From positions 1-40,101 of the forward strand of contig JAHBVJ010000050.1 in NCBI GenBank assembly GCA_019637615.1: a stretch of 40,101 nucleotides of DNA. The letters run 5' to 3'. The position numbers were made by a program, and so were the translations under genes. This document shows, piece after piece, positions 8,616 through 16,989 of the stretch. Below the pieces are notes generated by a model, which was not told the origin of the DNA, did no database searches, and saw nothing but the letters and a program-made list of their open reading frames with translations. Within the stretch, counting starts at the first letter, position 1. The number at the start of each line of letters is the position of its first letter. The DNA is from Anaerolineae bacterium (GTDB taxonomy: Bacteria > Chloroflexota > Anaerolineae > Aggregatilineales > UBA2796).

Positions 8616-9977
8616 TTACAGTGCCGCCTGTCGCACCATAGACGCCACCCTGATCATCGCCTCAAGGCTGCGTTCAACATCGGCCTCAGTGGTCGCCCAT
8701 GATGAAACACTGATGCGCATCGCCGTCTGCCCATGCCAAACGGTGCCGCCACACCAGCAGGTGCCATCTTGCTGGATGGCAGCAACGACACGGCGTGTGG
8801 TTTCTGCGTCACCGAAAGAAACAAGCACCTGATTAAGTACCACTTCATTGAGGATCGTATAGCCGGCTTCTTGCAATCCAGCAGCGAACCGCGCGGCATG
8901 ACGGCAAGTGCGCTCAATCAAGTCAGCTAGTCCTTGGCGTCCCAACGAGCGTAGCGCGGCCCATACTTCGATTCCCCGCGCCCGCTGCGACAATTCCGGC
9001 GTGTAATGGCTTGGTTCACGTGCATCGCCCTGTGCCAGATACGCGGCGTTCACCGCCATCGCGGCATGAAGTTGCTGCGGTTCGCGAACAAAGACCAATC
9101 CGCTGTCATACGGCACATTCAGCCACTTATGTGCATCCGTAGCCCAAGAATCAGCGGCCTCGATTCCGTTGACAAGCGAAGCACGTTCAGGAGCCGCTGC
9201 CGCCCAAAGTCCGAATGCGCCGTCCACATGCACCCAAGCCTTCGCCGCTTTTACCTGCGGAATGATAGCCTCCATCGGATCGAACGCGCCGGAATTCACA
9301 TTGCCCGCCTGAAGACAAACGATGGTGTGTGCGTCTAGTGGTGGCAGTGAATCGGCACGCATCCGCCCCTGTTCATCCACGGGCACACGTATAACGCGCT
9401 CACGCCCCAAGCCAAGCATACTCAGCGCCTTGAGCAAGCTCACATGCACTTCTTCTCCGACGACGACGGTAATTGGAGGTGCGCCAAATAGCCCTTGCGC
9501 TTCCACATCCCATCCTTGCCGCGCCAGAAGGGCGTGACGTGCTGCCGCCAGACCAGCGAAATTGGCTTGTGTCGCGCCAGTCACGAAGCCTACCGCGCAG
9601 CCAGCAGGCAAGTGCAGCGCGTCCAGTAACCAACGTATGGCGACTTGTTCCAAACGGGCTGAGACAGGAGAAAGGGTGGTGAAGGAGGCATTTTGATCCC
9701 ATGCGCCAGCGATCCAGTTCGCCGCTAACGCAGCAGGCAACGATCCGCCTATCACAAAGCCGAAATAGCGTGAACCTGCGGTTGTCACCGTCGCCGGAGA
9801 GCCAACCTCATCCAATAAGGCGATCACCGCCTCTGGATCGGCAGGCACATCAGGGAATGGCTCATCGAACAACGACAAATGCGATAAGGCTTCCGCCGTT
9901 GGGGTGACACTACGTTCATCCAGCGACTCTAAATAATGTGCGGCACGTTCAGCCGTCGATTTCAACAAATTTTCCAT
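8616..9977 (-). CDS. Pyridoxal-phosphate-dependent decarboxylase (group II, aromatic amino acid/glutamate type)
   Basis: 453 residues, the usual length for group II PLP decarboxylases. Signature positions are visible: H178 stacking on the cofactor (EEVHVS), D252 pairing with the pyridine nitrogen (HVDGAFG) and Schiff-base lysine K284 in DAHKWLNVPYDSG. The family removes the alpha-carboxyl of aromatic amino acids, glutamate, histidine or similar. The DAHKWLN form and overall sequence resemble the aromatic-L-amino-acid decarboxylase branch, but the substrate cannot be fixed. GGGAGA is well placed upstream of the ATG. The neighbouring methyltransferase gene is on the same strand 86 bases upstream, so the two might be co-expressed. 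Confidence 0.9.
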   Translation of the reverse strand: MENLLKSTAERAAHYLESLDERSVTPTAEALSHLSLFDEPFPDVPADPEAVIALLDEVGSPATVTTAGSRYFGFVIGGSLPAALAANWIAGAWDQNASFTTLSPVSARLEQVAIRWLLDALHLPAGCAVGFVTGATQANFAGLAAARHALLARQGWDVEAQGLFGAPPITVVVGEEVHVSLLKALSMLGLGRERVIRVPVDEQGRMRADSLPPLDAHTIVCLQAGNVNSGAFDPMEAIIPQVKAAKAWVHVDGAFGLWAAAAPERASLVNGIEAADSWATDAHKWLNVPYDSGLVFVREPQQLHAAMAVNAAYLAQGDAREPSHYTPELSQRARGIEVWAALRSLGRQGLADLIERTCRHAARFAAGLQEAGYTILNEVVLNQVLVSFGDAETTRRVVAAIQQDGTCWCGGTVWHGQTAMRISVSSWATTEADVERSLEAMIRVASMVRQAAL

Positions 9978-10063
9978 GTGATCATTCTCCCTAGGCCATA
10001 ACTATACAACGATTCGATCATCCCAATGGACTGCTATGGTCTAGGGGAGAGGATGCCAGCGAA

Positions 10064-10825
10064 TCAAGCCTTAACCGCCGCTAGCACGGCCACCGTCAGC
10101 GTGAACGAGTAATCAGCCTCAACCTGAAACGCCTCACGAATGGAAGTCGGGGCAGAGTCCCACAGCGTTTTCAGCATGGCGACTTGCTGGTCAGGCGTGG
10201 CGATCCGCTTCACCCACGCATCAAAATTCAACGGTACGGGCGCGGTACCGAGTAAGGTAGTCTCGAACCCTGCCTCGCCTAACATCGCCTGCCACTGAGT
10301 AATGCTGTGATCGCGGACGTGCGAAATATCCCGCAGCAGTTCAATCGTCTGCAAAAATGTATCCATCACAGGCACTTCGGAGGCGACAATATCGCTGAGG
10401 ATGAAACGACCACCCGGTTTCAGCACGCGGAAAAACTCATTGACTGCCTGACGCGGATTAGGATAGTGATGGGCGCTGTAACGTGAGGTCACGATATCGA
10501 AGCTGGCGTCGTCAAAGGGCAGTTGCTCCACATCGCCGCGTTGTGTGGTGATGTTGGAAAGTCCTTTTTCTTGCGCCAACAAATTCACCTGTTCCAGCAT
10601 TGTCTCGGTCAAATCCAGTGCGGTGACTTGCCCCACATGTGGCGCGAAGGTGACCGCCGTATGACCTGCGCCGCAGCCAGCATCCAGTACGCGTTCGTTA
10701 CCCCGCAGCTCGGTAGCCTTCACCATCATCGCCAGATCGCTGCCAGCGGCATGTACAGCGCTGGTGCGGTAATTCGCCGCCACCTGACCGAACTGTTGCT
10801 GCACAGATTGTTTTGTATCGCTCAT
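10064..10825 (-). CDS. Class I SAM-dependent methyltransferase (UbiE-like)
   Basis: 253 residues with the Rossmann-type SAM fold: motif I VLDAGCGAGHT (46-56), an acidic residue ending strand 2 (ALDLTETML), motif II region GDVEQLPFDDASFDIVTSRY, and post-motif HHYPNPRQAVNEFFRVLKPGG, typical of the Methyltransf_11/UbiE group. The substrate is a small molecule that cannot be named. A strong GGAGG ribosome site precedes the ATG. It is transcribed divergently from the MmyB-type regulator across only 89 bases, which makes it the first candidate for that regulator's control. Confidence 0.9.
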   Translation of the reverse strand: MSDTKQSVQQQFGQVAANYRTSAVHAAGSDLAMMVKATELRGNERVLDAGCGAGHTAVTFAPHVGQVTALDLTETMLEQVNLLAQEKGLSNITTQRGDVEQLPFDDASFDIVTSRYSAHHYPNPRQAVNEFFRVLKPGGRFILSDIVASEVPVMDTFLQTIELLRDISHVRDHSITQWQAMLGEAGFETTLLGTAPVPLNFDAWVKRIATPDQQVAMLKTLWDSAPTSIREAFQVEADYSFTLTVAVLAAVKA

Positions 10826-10914
10826 CCCGTCCTCCTACTTGATTACGGCTATTGTAGTCGATGCGTTATACTAGGAAAAGAAAAGTATTTATGCTGGTAT
10901 AACTACTACCCGTC

Positions 10915-11754
10915 ATGACCACCACTCAGCAAGAACGCGCTTTGCTGGCGAATTTCCTCCGCACCCGCCGGATGCGCGTCTCACCCACCGAATATGGTTT
11001 TGAACTTGGACGCCGCCGCACGCCGGGACTGCGCCGTGAAGAGGTCGCTCAGATCGCGGGTATGAGCGTGACGTGGTACACATGGCTCGAACAGGGGCGC
11101 GACGTGCAGGCTTCCTCGCAAGTCCTTGAGCGGATCGCCTTCGCGTTGCGCTTGGAACCGCACGAAACGCGCTATCTGCTTACCTTAGCCAAAGTCGCGC
11201 CAGAAGCCAGCCATCAACCACAAAACAGCGTCATTTCGCCAACCGTGCGTCAGCTCATCGATCATCAGGGGCCATATCCAGCCTATGTATTGGGGCGCTA
11301 TTGGGATTTCCTCGCGTGGAATGTAGCCGCCAACCGTCTGTTTGGCAATCTGGATACGCTGCCTGATCCACAGCGGCATATGATCGGCTATGTATTCTTG
11401 CGTCCCGAAACCCGTTCGCTCCTGCCCGATTGGGAAGCACGGGCACAAGCCATCACCGCCGAATTCCGCGCCGATTGCAGCCAATACGCAGCCGACGGCT
11501 ACTTCAATCAGATGGTCGATTCGATCCGCGCCGCCAGTCCAGATTTTGATCGTATGTGGGGGCGTCATGATGTCCGTCCGCGCGTCGGCGGTCAGCGTAC
11601 CTTCGCGCATCCGCAGGTCGGCTTCCTCGTGCTTGAGCAAGTCACGTTGACGATCAGCAATGTACCTGACATTAAAGTAGTGGTGCTCATGCCGACAAAC
11701 GATGAAGAATCAACGAACAAACTCAGATTGCTAACTACCGAAGTAAGGAAATGA
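10915..11754 (+). CDS. XRE-family regulator with MmyB-type ligand-binding domain
   Basis: 279 residues. Residues 8-80 form a helix-turn-helix of the XRE class with the lineage signature LGRRRTPGLRREEVAQIAGM and TWYTWLEQGRD. The rest matches the MmyB-like ligand-binding domain: YVLGRYWDFLAWNVAANRLF, RHMIGYVFLRPETRSLLPDWE, and a C-terminal strand set ending VVVLMP. Members bind fatty-acid-like or unknown ligands and usually regulate an adjacent oxidoreductase or transferase gene. Here the divergent neighbour is the methyltransferase. The stop is 7 bases from the stop of the convergent histidine kinase gene. Confidence 0.9.
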   Translation: MTTTQQERALLANFLRTRRMRVSPTEYGFELGRRRTPGLRREEVAQIAGMSVTWYTWLEQGRDVQASSQVLERIAFALRLEPHETRYLLTLAKVAPEASHQPQNSVISPTVRQLIDHQGPYPAYVLGRYWDFLAWNVAANRLFGNLDTLPDPQRHMIGYVFLRPETRSLLPDWEARAQAITAEFRADCSQYAADGYFNQMVDSIRAASPDFDRMWGRHDVRPRVGGQRTFAHPQVGFLVLEQVTLTISNVPDIKVVVLMPTNDEESTNKLRLLTTEVRK

Positions 11755-11761
11755 GGCGCGA

Positions 11762-14551
11762 CTATAGGCGATCAGCAGGAAGAGTGGAATAAATGGGGAA
11801 GCGCAGGATGAAGGTAGAACCGTGACCGGGTTCGCTTTCAATGCTGATGCTACCTTTGTGCCGATCCACGATCTCCTTGACAATCGACATACCTAATCCC
11901 GTTCCCGCCGCGCCAGTCTGCCGTGCCGCATTACCACGATAGAACCGTTCAAATAGCTTATCCTGTTCTTCTTTGCTCATTCCGATCCCCGTATCGATCA
12001 CGCAAATTGCCACCATCGTCGGATCAGACTTGGTATCGAGCCGTGTCTCTACCGTGATGCCTCCACCAGCTTCCGTATAATTCATGGCGTTCGTAAGCAA
12101 ATTGGTTAGCGCTTGACCGATCATGATTTCGTCGCCATAGATATAGATCGTGTCTTGATGCAAGACGCTGTTAATGGTCAGCTTGCGGTCGCGAATCAAA
12201 TGCAACCGATCCTCGATCAGGGTTTTAACGAGGCCGTTGACATCTACGGCACGCAAATTCATCGGTACGTCATTGCGCTCCAATTTGGAGACGGCAAGCA
12301 GCGCTTCGATGAGGGCTTGCAGGCGGTCGGCCTCGCGCTGTAACGTGCGCATGTACTGCCCGCGTCGATTATCCACGCCGGTATCCAGCAAATGGAGATA
12401 CAGCTTGATATTTGCCAGCGGCGTGCGGAGTTCGTGGGAGACGTTGGAGACGAATTGTGTTTTCATCTGCTCAACTTCAGTGCGGTACGACAGATCGCGC
12501 AGGCTGGCGATGATCCCGACGTTCGCGTTGCTGGCATTCTTGACCCATGACAGCGTAGTCGCCGCCATGTACGAGGTGTTATCCTTCCGCTTGATCTCGA
12601 CTTCTCCGCGCCAGACTCCATTAGCATCATTCAAGCGGGAAAGCGCCAACAAATCACTGCCCACGATTTCCGTTGCGTTCTTGCCGATGAGTTCAGCCGC
12701 CCGCAATCCGTGTTTATCTTCAAAAGCGCGGTTGACCTGCTGAATATGACCTTCAAGGTTTAACACAAGGAGTTCTTCGTCGGTCGTTTCGAGCAAAGCA
12801 TGGATGCGCTGCTGCTCGGTTTTCACTTCGAGTGTGCGATCTTCCACTTTGGCTTCGAGCTGCTGTGCATACTTTTGCACTGACTCGAACAACCGCGCCC
12901 GTTCCAGCGCCACGCCCGCTTGTGAAGCCAATAGAGAAGCCAAGCGCGCATCATCCCTAGAGAATCCATTTGGCTCATGGCGACTGATGATCAAAACGCC
13001 CAATAAATCGTCGCGGAATGCAATCGGCACGATCAGCACGGAACGCAGATTTTCATTCGTGATCATCGGCGGGACGACAAATCGTGATTCGGTCGTGGCG
13101 TCCTCAATCGTCACGATCTCGCGCATCGTGATCGCGTACTGCACCGCTGTGATCACGCTGGGTTGCGGAGCCGTCCGGCGGATCGTTAGATAGCGATCCC
13201 AACCGAGCGAGGCATACGTGCGCAAGGCATCGCCTTCAGGAATCATCAAACTGCAATAGCGCACCTCAAAAGCCGTTGCCGTTGCGGACACGACCTGCTC
13301 GGCGACTTGTAGCATGTCGTGAATTTCCAGCATCCGCTTGGTGAAGGCCAACAGCACGGCTTGTTCATTGACGCGTTGTGATTGCAGTTGTTGATGGAGT
13401 TGTGCATGTCGCAAAGCGACGGCGGCTTGAGTCGCCAGAGTATGGGCAATGCCTACATCGGACATCGTGAATCGGCGCGTATGGCGATTTTCGCCCAGCA
13501 GCACCATGCCCACCAAACGCTGCCCCACCATCATCGGCACGATCAACGCCGAGCGTAGCCCCCACCGCTGCATATATTGGCTGACTTCGGGCTGCAACAT
13601 CGGGTCACTGCGCTGCACGATCATCCACTGATTTTGCTGCACGACATCTAAGATGGTACGCAAATTGCCGAGCGCGTCAGGGATACCGGTAGCCGAGACG
13701 GCGGTTTCATCCGTGACGTTGTAATCCCCCTGCACCAGCATTCCATCAGTTGTGTTGTATTCCAGCACGATGCAGCGTGTTACATTGAGCGCGCTGGTCA
13801 TCGCTTCCCCGATCCCGCGCATCAACTGGCGCGGATCAAGACTCTCGGTGATTTTGGCGCTGGCCGTATAGATCGTCTGTAACTGGCGGTTGCGTTCACG
13901 CTCCTGATAGTGAATTTGCTCGTTATGGATAGCAATTGAGGCTTGTACGGTAATGCGTTGGATGCTATCGACATCATCAAGCGAAAATTCCACGCCGGGG
14001 CGTGTATAACTGAGCGCCATCACGCCTGTAATGCTGGTATTCCATCGCAGCGGCACAGCAGCGATAGCAAATGTTTTTGTTGTCTTTGTCTTCTCGGCGC
14101 GGACATCATGAGGAGGAGGTTCATTCAGGATGACGGGCATTCCTGTCAACAGCACTTGTCCGGCGACTTGCTCACCGGGGCGCAGCCGTTTGCCTACCTG
14201 TGGTACGCCATAATTATGTTCAGCCGTGATGACCAATTCGCCCGTATCCTTATCCACCAGATAGATAAGGCCGGTATCCACCTTGAGCATATTTACCGCG
14301 CGCCGCAGTACGCTGCGCAAAATGTCGTTGATGTCAAGTTGGCTGCTGATGTCGAGGCTGGTTAGATATAGGGCATGGCTTTCCGACAGCACCCGTCGGA
14401 GTTCATCCTCTGTGCGCTGCAATCGCTGTTCCTCGGAAGCAAGCCGAGTACGCAGAGTGTCACGTTCAGCCTGCAAATTCTCAATTTGCGCTTGATATTG
14501 CTGAGTATCATTGATACGGTCGGCATTACTATCCGTGGCAGCGTCTTTCAT
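11762..14551 (-). CDS. Sensor histidine kinase with three GAF domains and a PAS domain
   Basis: 929 residues from the ATG at 14551; a TTG three codons upstream is also possible. In order: N-terminal coiled coil (about 15-60), GAF1 (about 70-210), GAF2 (about 235-385), GAF3 (about 410-555), coiled coil, PAS (about 585-690, LLVLNLEGHIQQVNRAFEDK), HisKA with VSHELRTPLANIK (H706), and HATPase with N-box ALTNLLTNAMNY, G1 VIDTGIGMS and G2 GTGLGMSIVKEIVDRHKG. No transmembrane helix is seen, so it senses a cytoplasmic signal. The GAF domains lack an obvious bilin-attachment Cys motif. No partner response regulator is adjacent: the next gene downstream is the convergent MmyB-type regulator and the next upstream is the PRC-barrel gene. 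Family firm, signal unknown. Confidence 0.92.
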   Translation of the reverse strand: MKDAATDSNADRINDTQQYQAQIENLQAERDTLRTRLASEEQRLQRTEDELRRVLSESHALYLTSLDISSQLDINDILRSVLRRAVNMLKVDTGLIYLVDKDTGELVITAEHNYGVPQVGKRLRPGEQVAGQVLLTGMPVILNEPPPHDVRAEKTKTTKTFAIAAVPLRWNTSITGVMALSYTRPGVEFSLDDVDSIQRITVQASIAIHNEQIHYQERERNRQLQTIYTASAKITESLDPRQLMRGIGEAMTSALNVTRCIVLEYNTTDGMLVQGDYNVTDETAVSATGIPDALGNLRTILDVVQQNQWMIVQRSDPMLQPEVSQYMQRWGLRSALIVPMMVGQRLVGMVLLGENRHTRRFTMSDVGIAHTLATQAAVALRHAQLHQQLQSQRVNEQAVLLAFTKRMLEIHDMLQVAEQVVSATATAFEVRYCSLMIPEGDALRTYASLGWDRYLTIRRTAPQPSVITAVQYAITMREIVTIEDATTESRFVVPPMITNENLRSVLIVPIAFRDDLLGVLIISRHEPNGFSRDDARLASLLASQAGVALERARLFESVQKYAQQLEAKVEDRTLEVKTEQQRIHALLETTDEELLVLNLEGHIQQVNRAFEDKHGLRAAELIGKNATEIVGSDLLALSRLNDANGVWRGEVEIKRKDNTSYMAATTLSWVKNASNANVGIIASLRDLSYRTEVEQMKTQFVSNVSHELRTPLANIKLYLHLLDTGVDNRRGQYMRTLQREADRLQALIEALLAVSKLERNDVPMNLRAVDVNGLVKTLIEDRLHLIRDRKLTINSVLHQDTIYIYGDEIMIGQALTNLLTNAMNYTEAGGGITVETRLDTKSDPTMVAICVIDTGIGMSKEEQDKLFERFYRGNAARQTGAAGTGLGMSIVKEIVDRHKGSISIESEPGHGSTFILRFPIYSTLPADRL

Positions 14552-14724
14552 ACTGCGCAAATACCTGTGGTGTAGGTTGCTGGTTCTGCTTTGTTATTCT
14601 ACTCCGTCTAACAGCGAAATGTATATACAAGCCACCATTGTCAGGCGTATTCTTTACGCTTCTACACAAAATTCACACATAATTCATGAGCATAACGCGT
14701 GTCTAATACGTATGCCAATAGGTG

Positions 14725-14755
14725 CAGCACCAGCATGGACACCATGCTGGTGCTG
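14725..14755. terminator. Perfect 14-bp hairpin between PRC-barrel and histidine kinase genes
   Basis: CAGCACCAGCATGG and CCATGCTGGTGCTG pair perfectly across a 3-base loop. It sits 35 bases past the stop of the minus-strand PRC-barrel gene, so it probably ends that transcript. The T-rich side (TAATTTTAA) is, however, on the plus-strand exit, where no gene precedes it. Termination without a U-tract, or an RNA-stabilising role, are the alternatives. Confidence 0.6.
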
Positions 14756-14789
14756 TAATTTTAACTATCCTGAGGAAACAATCTGCCCA

Positions 14790-15479
14790 TTATGGACGCA
14801 CAACGGTTTCGTCGTGATAGTCAGGCAGGCGATCAAGCAGTTCGGCTGGCACGGTCAGATGAACCTCATTATCTTCCACTGACTTCACCCAATTGATCGG
14901 CACCAACTTGCGCGCTTTGAAGAACAATCCCTGCGAGATCAAGAAGTGCGTGGCGGTGTCCTGTCGGTTTTCCGTGAAGATACGGTCAAGGTCACCAACA
15001 TGCTGATCGTCGCTGCTGATCACGCGTGCGCCTTCCTTCAGGGCGACCGTCCCTTCGGGGATGTTCTTTTCGGTCTTGGTCACGTAGGGCATAGCCGCCG
15101 CTGCTAGACCGCTGCCCGGATAAGGGGCGCTCAAACCAAGCGGCGGATACCAATAGACGGGCGCAGCGTAATTCACATCTGCCATGTTAGGCTTGATAGT
15201 GTCGGCCTTCGGGTTTGCTTCGTTGAGAGGGATATAGTGAACATCCTCGTAAGTTGGCATCGAGTCGAGATCAGTAATGTCGGCACGAAGCTCAACCCGA
15301 TCTTCAGTCGAGCGGGCGATGTTTTCGCTCAAAACGACTTTGTCTTCGATGAATAAGAATCCTTTGCGCACCACCACGCCCACGACTTCATTCGTCTGCG
15401 GGTCAAGCACGACACGATCAATGTGTCCTACCTCATCCCCACCGGCGGTGTAGACCGATGTACCTTTTTTGAATTGCAT
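14790..15479 (-). CDS. Double PRC-barrel domain protein
   Basis: 229 residues. The N-terminal barrel (about 1-75) has GTSVYTAGGDEVGHIDRVVLD and VVGVVVRKGFLFIEDKVV; the C-terminal barrel (about 145-229) repeats the pattern with GARVISSDDQHVGDLDRIF, HFLISQGLFFKARKLVP and VHLTVPAELLDRLPDY. A Pro/Tyr/Ala-rich linker joins them. PRC-barrels occur in photosynthetic reaction centre H subunits and in RimM, but two-barrel proteins of this kind are mostly uncharacterised and appear in stress or envelope contexts. The ATG at 15479 has AGAGGA eight bases upstream; the GTG two codons earlier does not fit as well. It has its own promoter candidate. Confidence 0.85.
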   Translation of the reverse strand: MQFKKGTSVYTAGGDEVGHIDRVVLDPQTNEVVGVVVRKGFLFIEDKVVLSENIARSTEDRVELRADITDLDSMPTYEDVHYIPLNEANPKADTIKPNMADVNYAAPVYWYPPLGLSAPYPGSGLAAAAMPYVTKTEKNIPEGTVALKEGARVISSDDQHVGDLDRIFTENRQDTATHFLISQGLFFKARKLVPINWVKSVEDNEVHLTVPAELLDRLPDYHDETVVRP

Positions 15480-15595
15480 ACTCACATTCCTCTCTGCTTG
15501 GTTGTCCTCGCAACACCAGATTGGTGCTGGTTCAGCCTTGTTCTTTAAGGCTTGTAAGTCCTGTCTCTTACGAGTGAGTGCAGTCCTTACGGTCT

Positions 15596-15623
15596 ATAGT
15601 AAATATAAGGTAAACCATGTAAA
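15596..15623 (-). promoter_or_regulatory. Promoter candidate for PRC-barrel gene
   Basis: On the minus strand, TTTACA (5/6 to the -35 consensus) is followed by a 16-base spacer and TACTAT (4/6). It lies about 115 bases upstream of the start codon. Confidence 0.4.
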
Positions 15624-15653
15624 AAAATCCAAAACAGATCGGGGGGATAGAAG

Positions 15654-15687
15654 AACCCCTCTACAATAGACATCGGCGTGAGGGGTT
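15654..15687 (-). terminator. Weak hairpin after the 196-residue gene
   Basis: AACCCCTC and GAGGGGTT form an 8-bp stem with an 18-base loop, 37 bases past the stop at 15724. The exit on the minus strand (CTTCTATCC) is only mildly T-rich, so termination is plausible but not strong. Confidence 0.4.
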
Positions 15688-15723
15688 ATGTGAGCTGCAA
15701 AGCTAAGAGTTCGGGATGAGCCG

Positions 15724-16314
15724 CTATTTCTTCGTGATGACGGTGCTGTATAGATACCAGTAGCGATCCGCTGGATATACGTGCTCTAGTCGCTTATCCC
15801 AGCGGAACGTGCCCGGTTCGGCAAAACGGTGGATAGCGTTATCCAGTGGTGTCAGGCGATTTTGCATGTCCTCGACAGACTCATCGAGCGACTCGGCCTC
15901 TTGTACCATCTGCTCGATCATCACCCGTTTTTCCATCGCAGCGGGGAAGTTCTCCGCGCAGCCACGCAAATTATCGGTGCATTCATTCAAAAACTGCTCG
16001 ATAGCATCAACCCGTGCCTTAAATTCGCGCCGGATCTTGGCGATGTAATGCACGTGCCATTCTTTGCGGGCAGCTTCCAAGCGCTTTTGCGAATCTGCTA
16101 CGATCTGCTGCTGACGCGGCGAGAGCAGCTCGGTGATCTGGTTCAGCCGGTTCAGGCGCATCAACAAACTACCGACCGTTAAGCGTGGCATATTGCCGGG
16201 CATCATGCCATACAATTCATCTTGATAAACATAGGGGACGAGTGCCGTTGACATCGCTTCGACGGCGCGAACATCGCCATCGAGGTCATAACCAAACGTT
16301 GAGGTAGGAGGCAT
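15724..16314 (-). CDS. Coiled-coil protein of unknown function
   Basis: 196 residues, unrecognised. After about 55 residues with YVYQDELYGMMPGNMPRLTVG comes a long helical stretch (about 55-160) rich in Glu, Arg and Leu with heptad-like spacing (LLSPRQQQIVADSQKRLEAARKEW; AMEKRVMIEQMVQEAESLDESVEDM). The protein ends with an aromatic segment, PADRYWYLYSTVITKK. No signal peptide, membrane helix or catalytic motif is seen. AGGAAT lies before the ATG. It sits between two other small minus-strand genes, each set off by hairpins, so the three are probably separate transcripts. Confidence 0.75.
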   Translation of the reverse strand: MPPTSTFGYDLDGDVRAVEAMSTALVPYVYQDELYGMMPGNMPRLTVGSLLMRLNRLNQITELLSPRQQQIVADSQKRLEAARKEWHVHYIAKIRREFKARVDAIEQFLNECTDNLRGCAENFPAAMEKRVMIEQMVQEAESLDESVEDMQNRLTPLDNAIHRFAEPGTFRWDKRLEHVYPADRYWYLYSTVITKK

Positions 16315-16406
16315 GGGTAAATTCCTAAGACTTCACCATGAGCTTCTCTTGGATTTGTTGCGAAGAACTGGTGTGAGAAGACGAGGTGTGCGGATCATGA
16401 AATCAA

Positions 16407-16437
16407 GCGCCCTCCTCAAGGCGGTCGAGGAGGGCGC
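16407..16437 (-). terminator. Hairpin terminator of the 132-residue gene
   Basis: GCGCCCTCCTC and GAGGAGGGCGC form an 11-bp perfect stem around a 9-base loop, starting 15 bases past the stop. On the minus strand it is followed by TTGATTTCAT. A good rho-independent terminator. Confidence 0.8.
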
Positions 16438-16451
16438 GGAGATAACAACGG

Positions 16452-16850
16452 TTACTTCTTAAACGTCTTGACGTTGGTATAAGCGGCGTGCCCCTGAATT
16501 TCTTGCAGTCGCTTGTCGCCGTCAGTGCGCCACCACTCGGTATAGACGTTACCATTCTCGTCGGCAAAGCTGACGATCGGGTTGAATTGCAGCACTTGCG
16601 CAAAACCCGCTACGAGAGTGCGGTCTTCCTTGTCAGAGATCAGCTTGAACCACTTATTCGGCACCCACTCGATAGTCACGCTGATGTCATTCCATTTCCC
16701 TTCCATGCGGAAGGGCGGTTCGGCTCTCACGCAGTCGAGGTAGATCGCGCCGAAGCGTGAAGCCCATAAATTCTGGTTCACGCGCTCTTCAATGTAATAC
16801 GGACGGTGTTCCGGCTCAGTGTAAAACCAAGTACGCGAGTTGGTCGTCAT
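16452..16850 (-). CDS. Small protein of unknown function
   Basis: 132 residues from the ATG at 16850, which has GGAGG five bases upstream; a GTG just before it is too close to that site. The sequence is rich in aromatic residues and alternating strands (TWFYTEPEHRPYYIEERV; FGAIYLDCV; WNDISVTIEWVPNKWFKLI; NVYTEWWRTDGDKR), suggesting a compact beta-rich fold. No signal peptide or known motif is seen. It is the first of three small minus-strand genes downstream of the divergent arginase promoter. Confidence 0.72.
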   Translation of the reverse strand: MTTNSRTWFYTEPEHRPYYIEERVNQNLWASRFGAIYLDCVRAEPPFRMEGKWNDISVTIEWVPNKWFKLISDKEDRTLVAGFAQVLQFNPIVSFADENGNVYTEWWRTDGDKRLQEIQGHAAYTNVKTFKK

Positions 16851-16918
16851 CACATCCTCCAGCGGACGGTTAAGTTTGGGTTGCCTGTAGTTGCTAAAGG
16901 TAAATCTTAGCGCAATTC

Positions 16919-16947
16919 TTCACGATTAGACAGGGGCGGTGTAGAAT
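16919..16947 (+). promoter_or_regulatory. Promoter candidate for arginase gene
   Basis: TTCACG (4/6), exactly 17 bases, then TAGAAT (5/6). It lies about 43 bases before the ATG at 16990. No ribosome site is clear between them. Confidence 0.5.
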
Positions 16948-16989
16948 GTGGATCAATCCTCTCAATGAATATGAATTGTGACAATAGCA

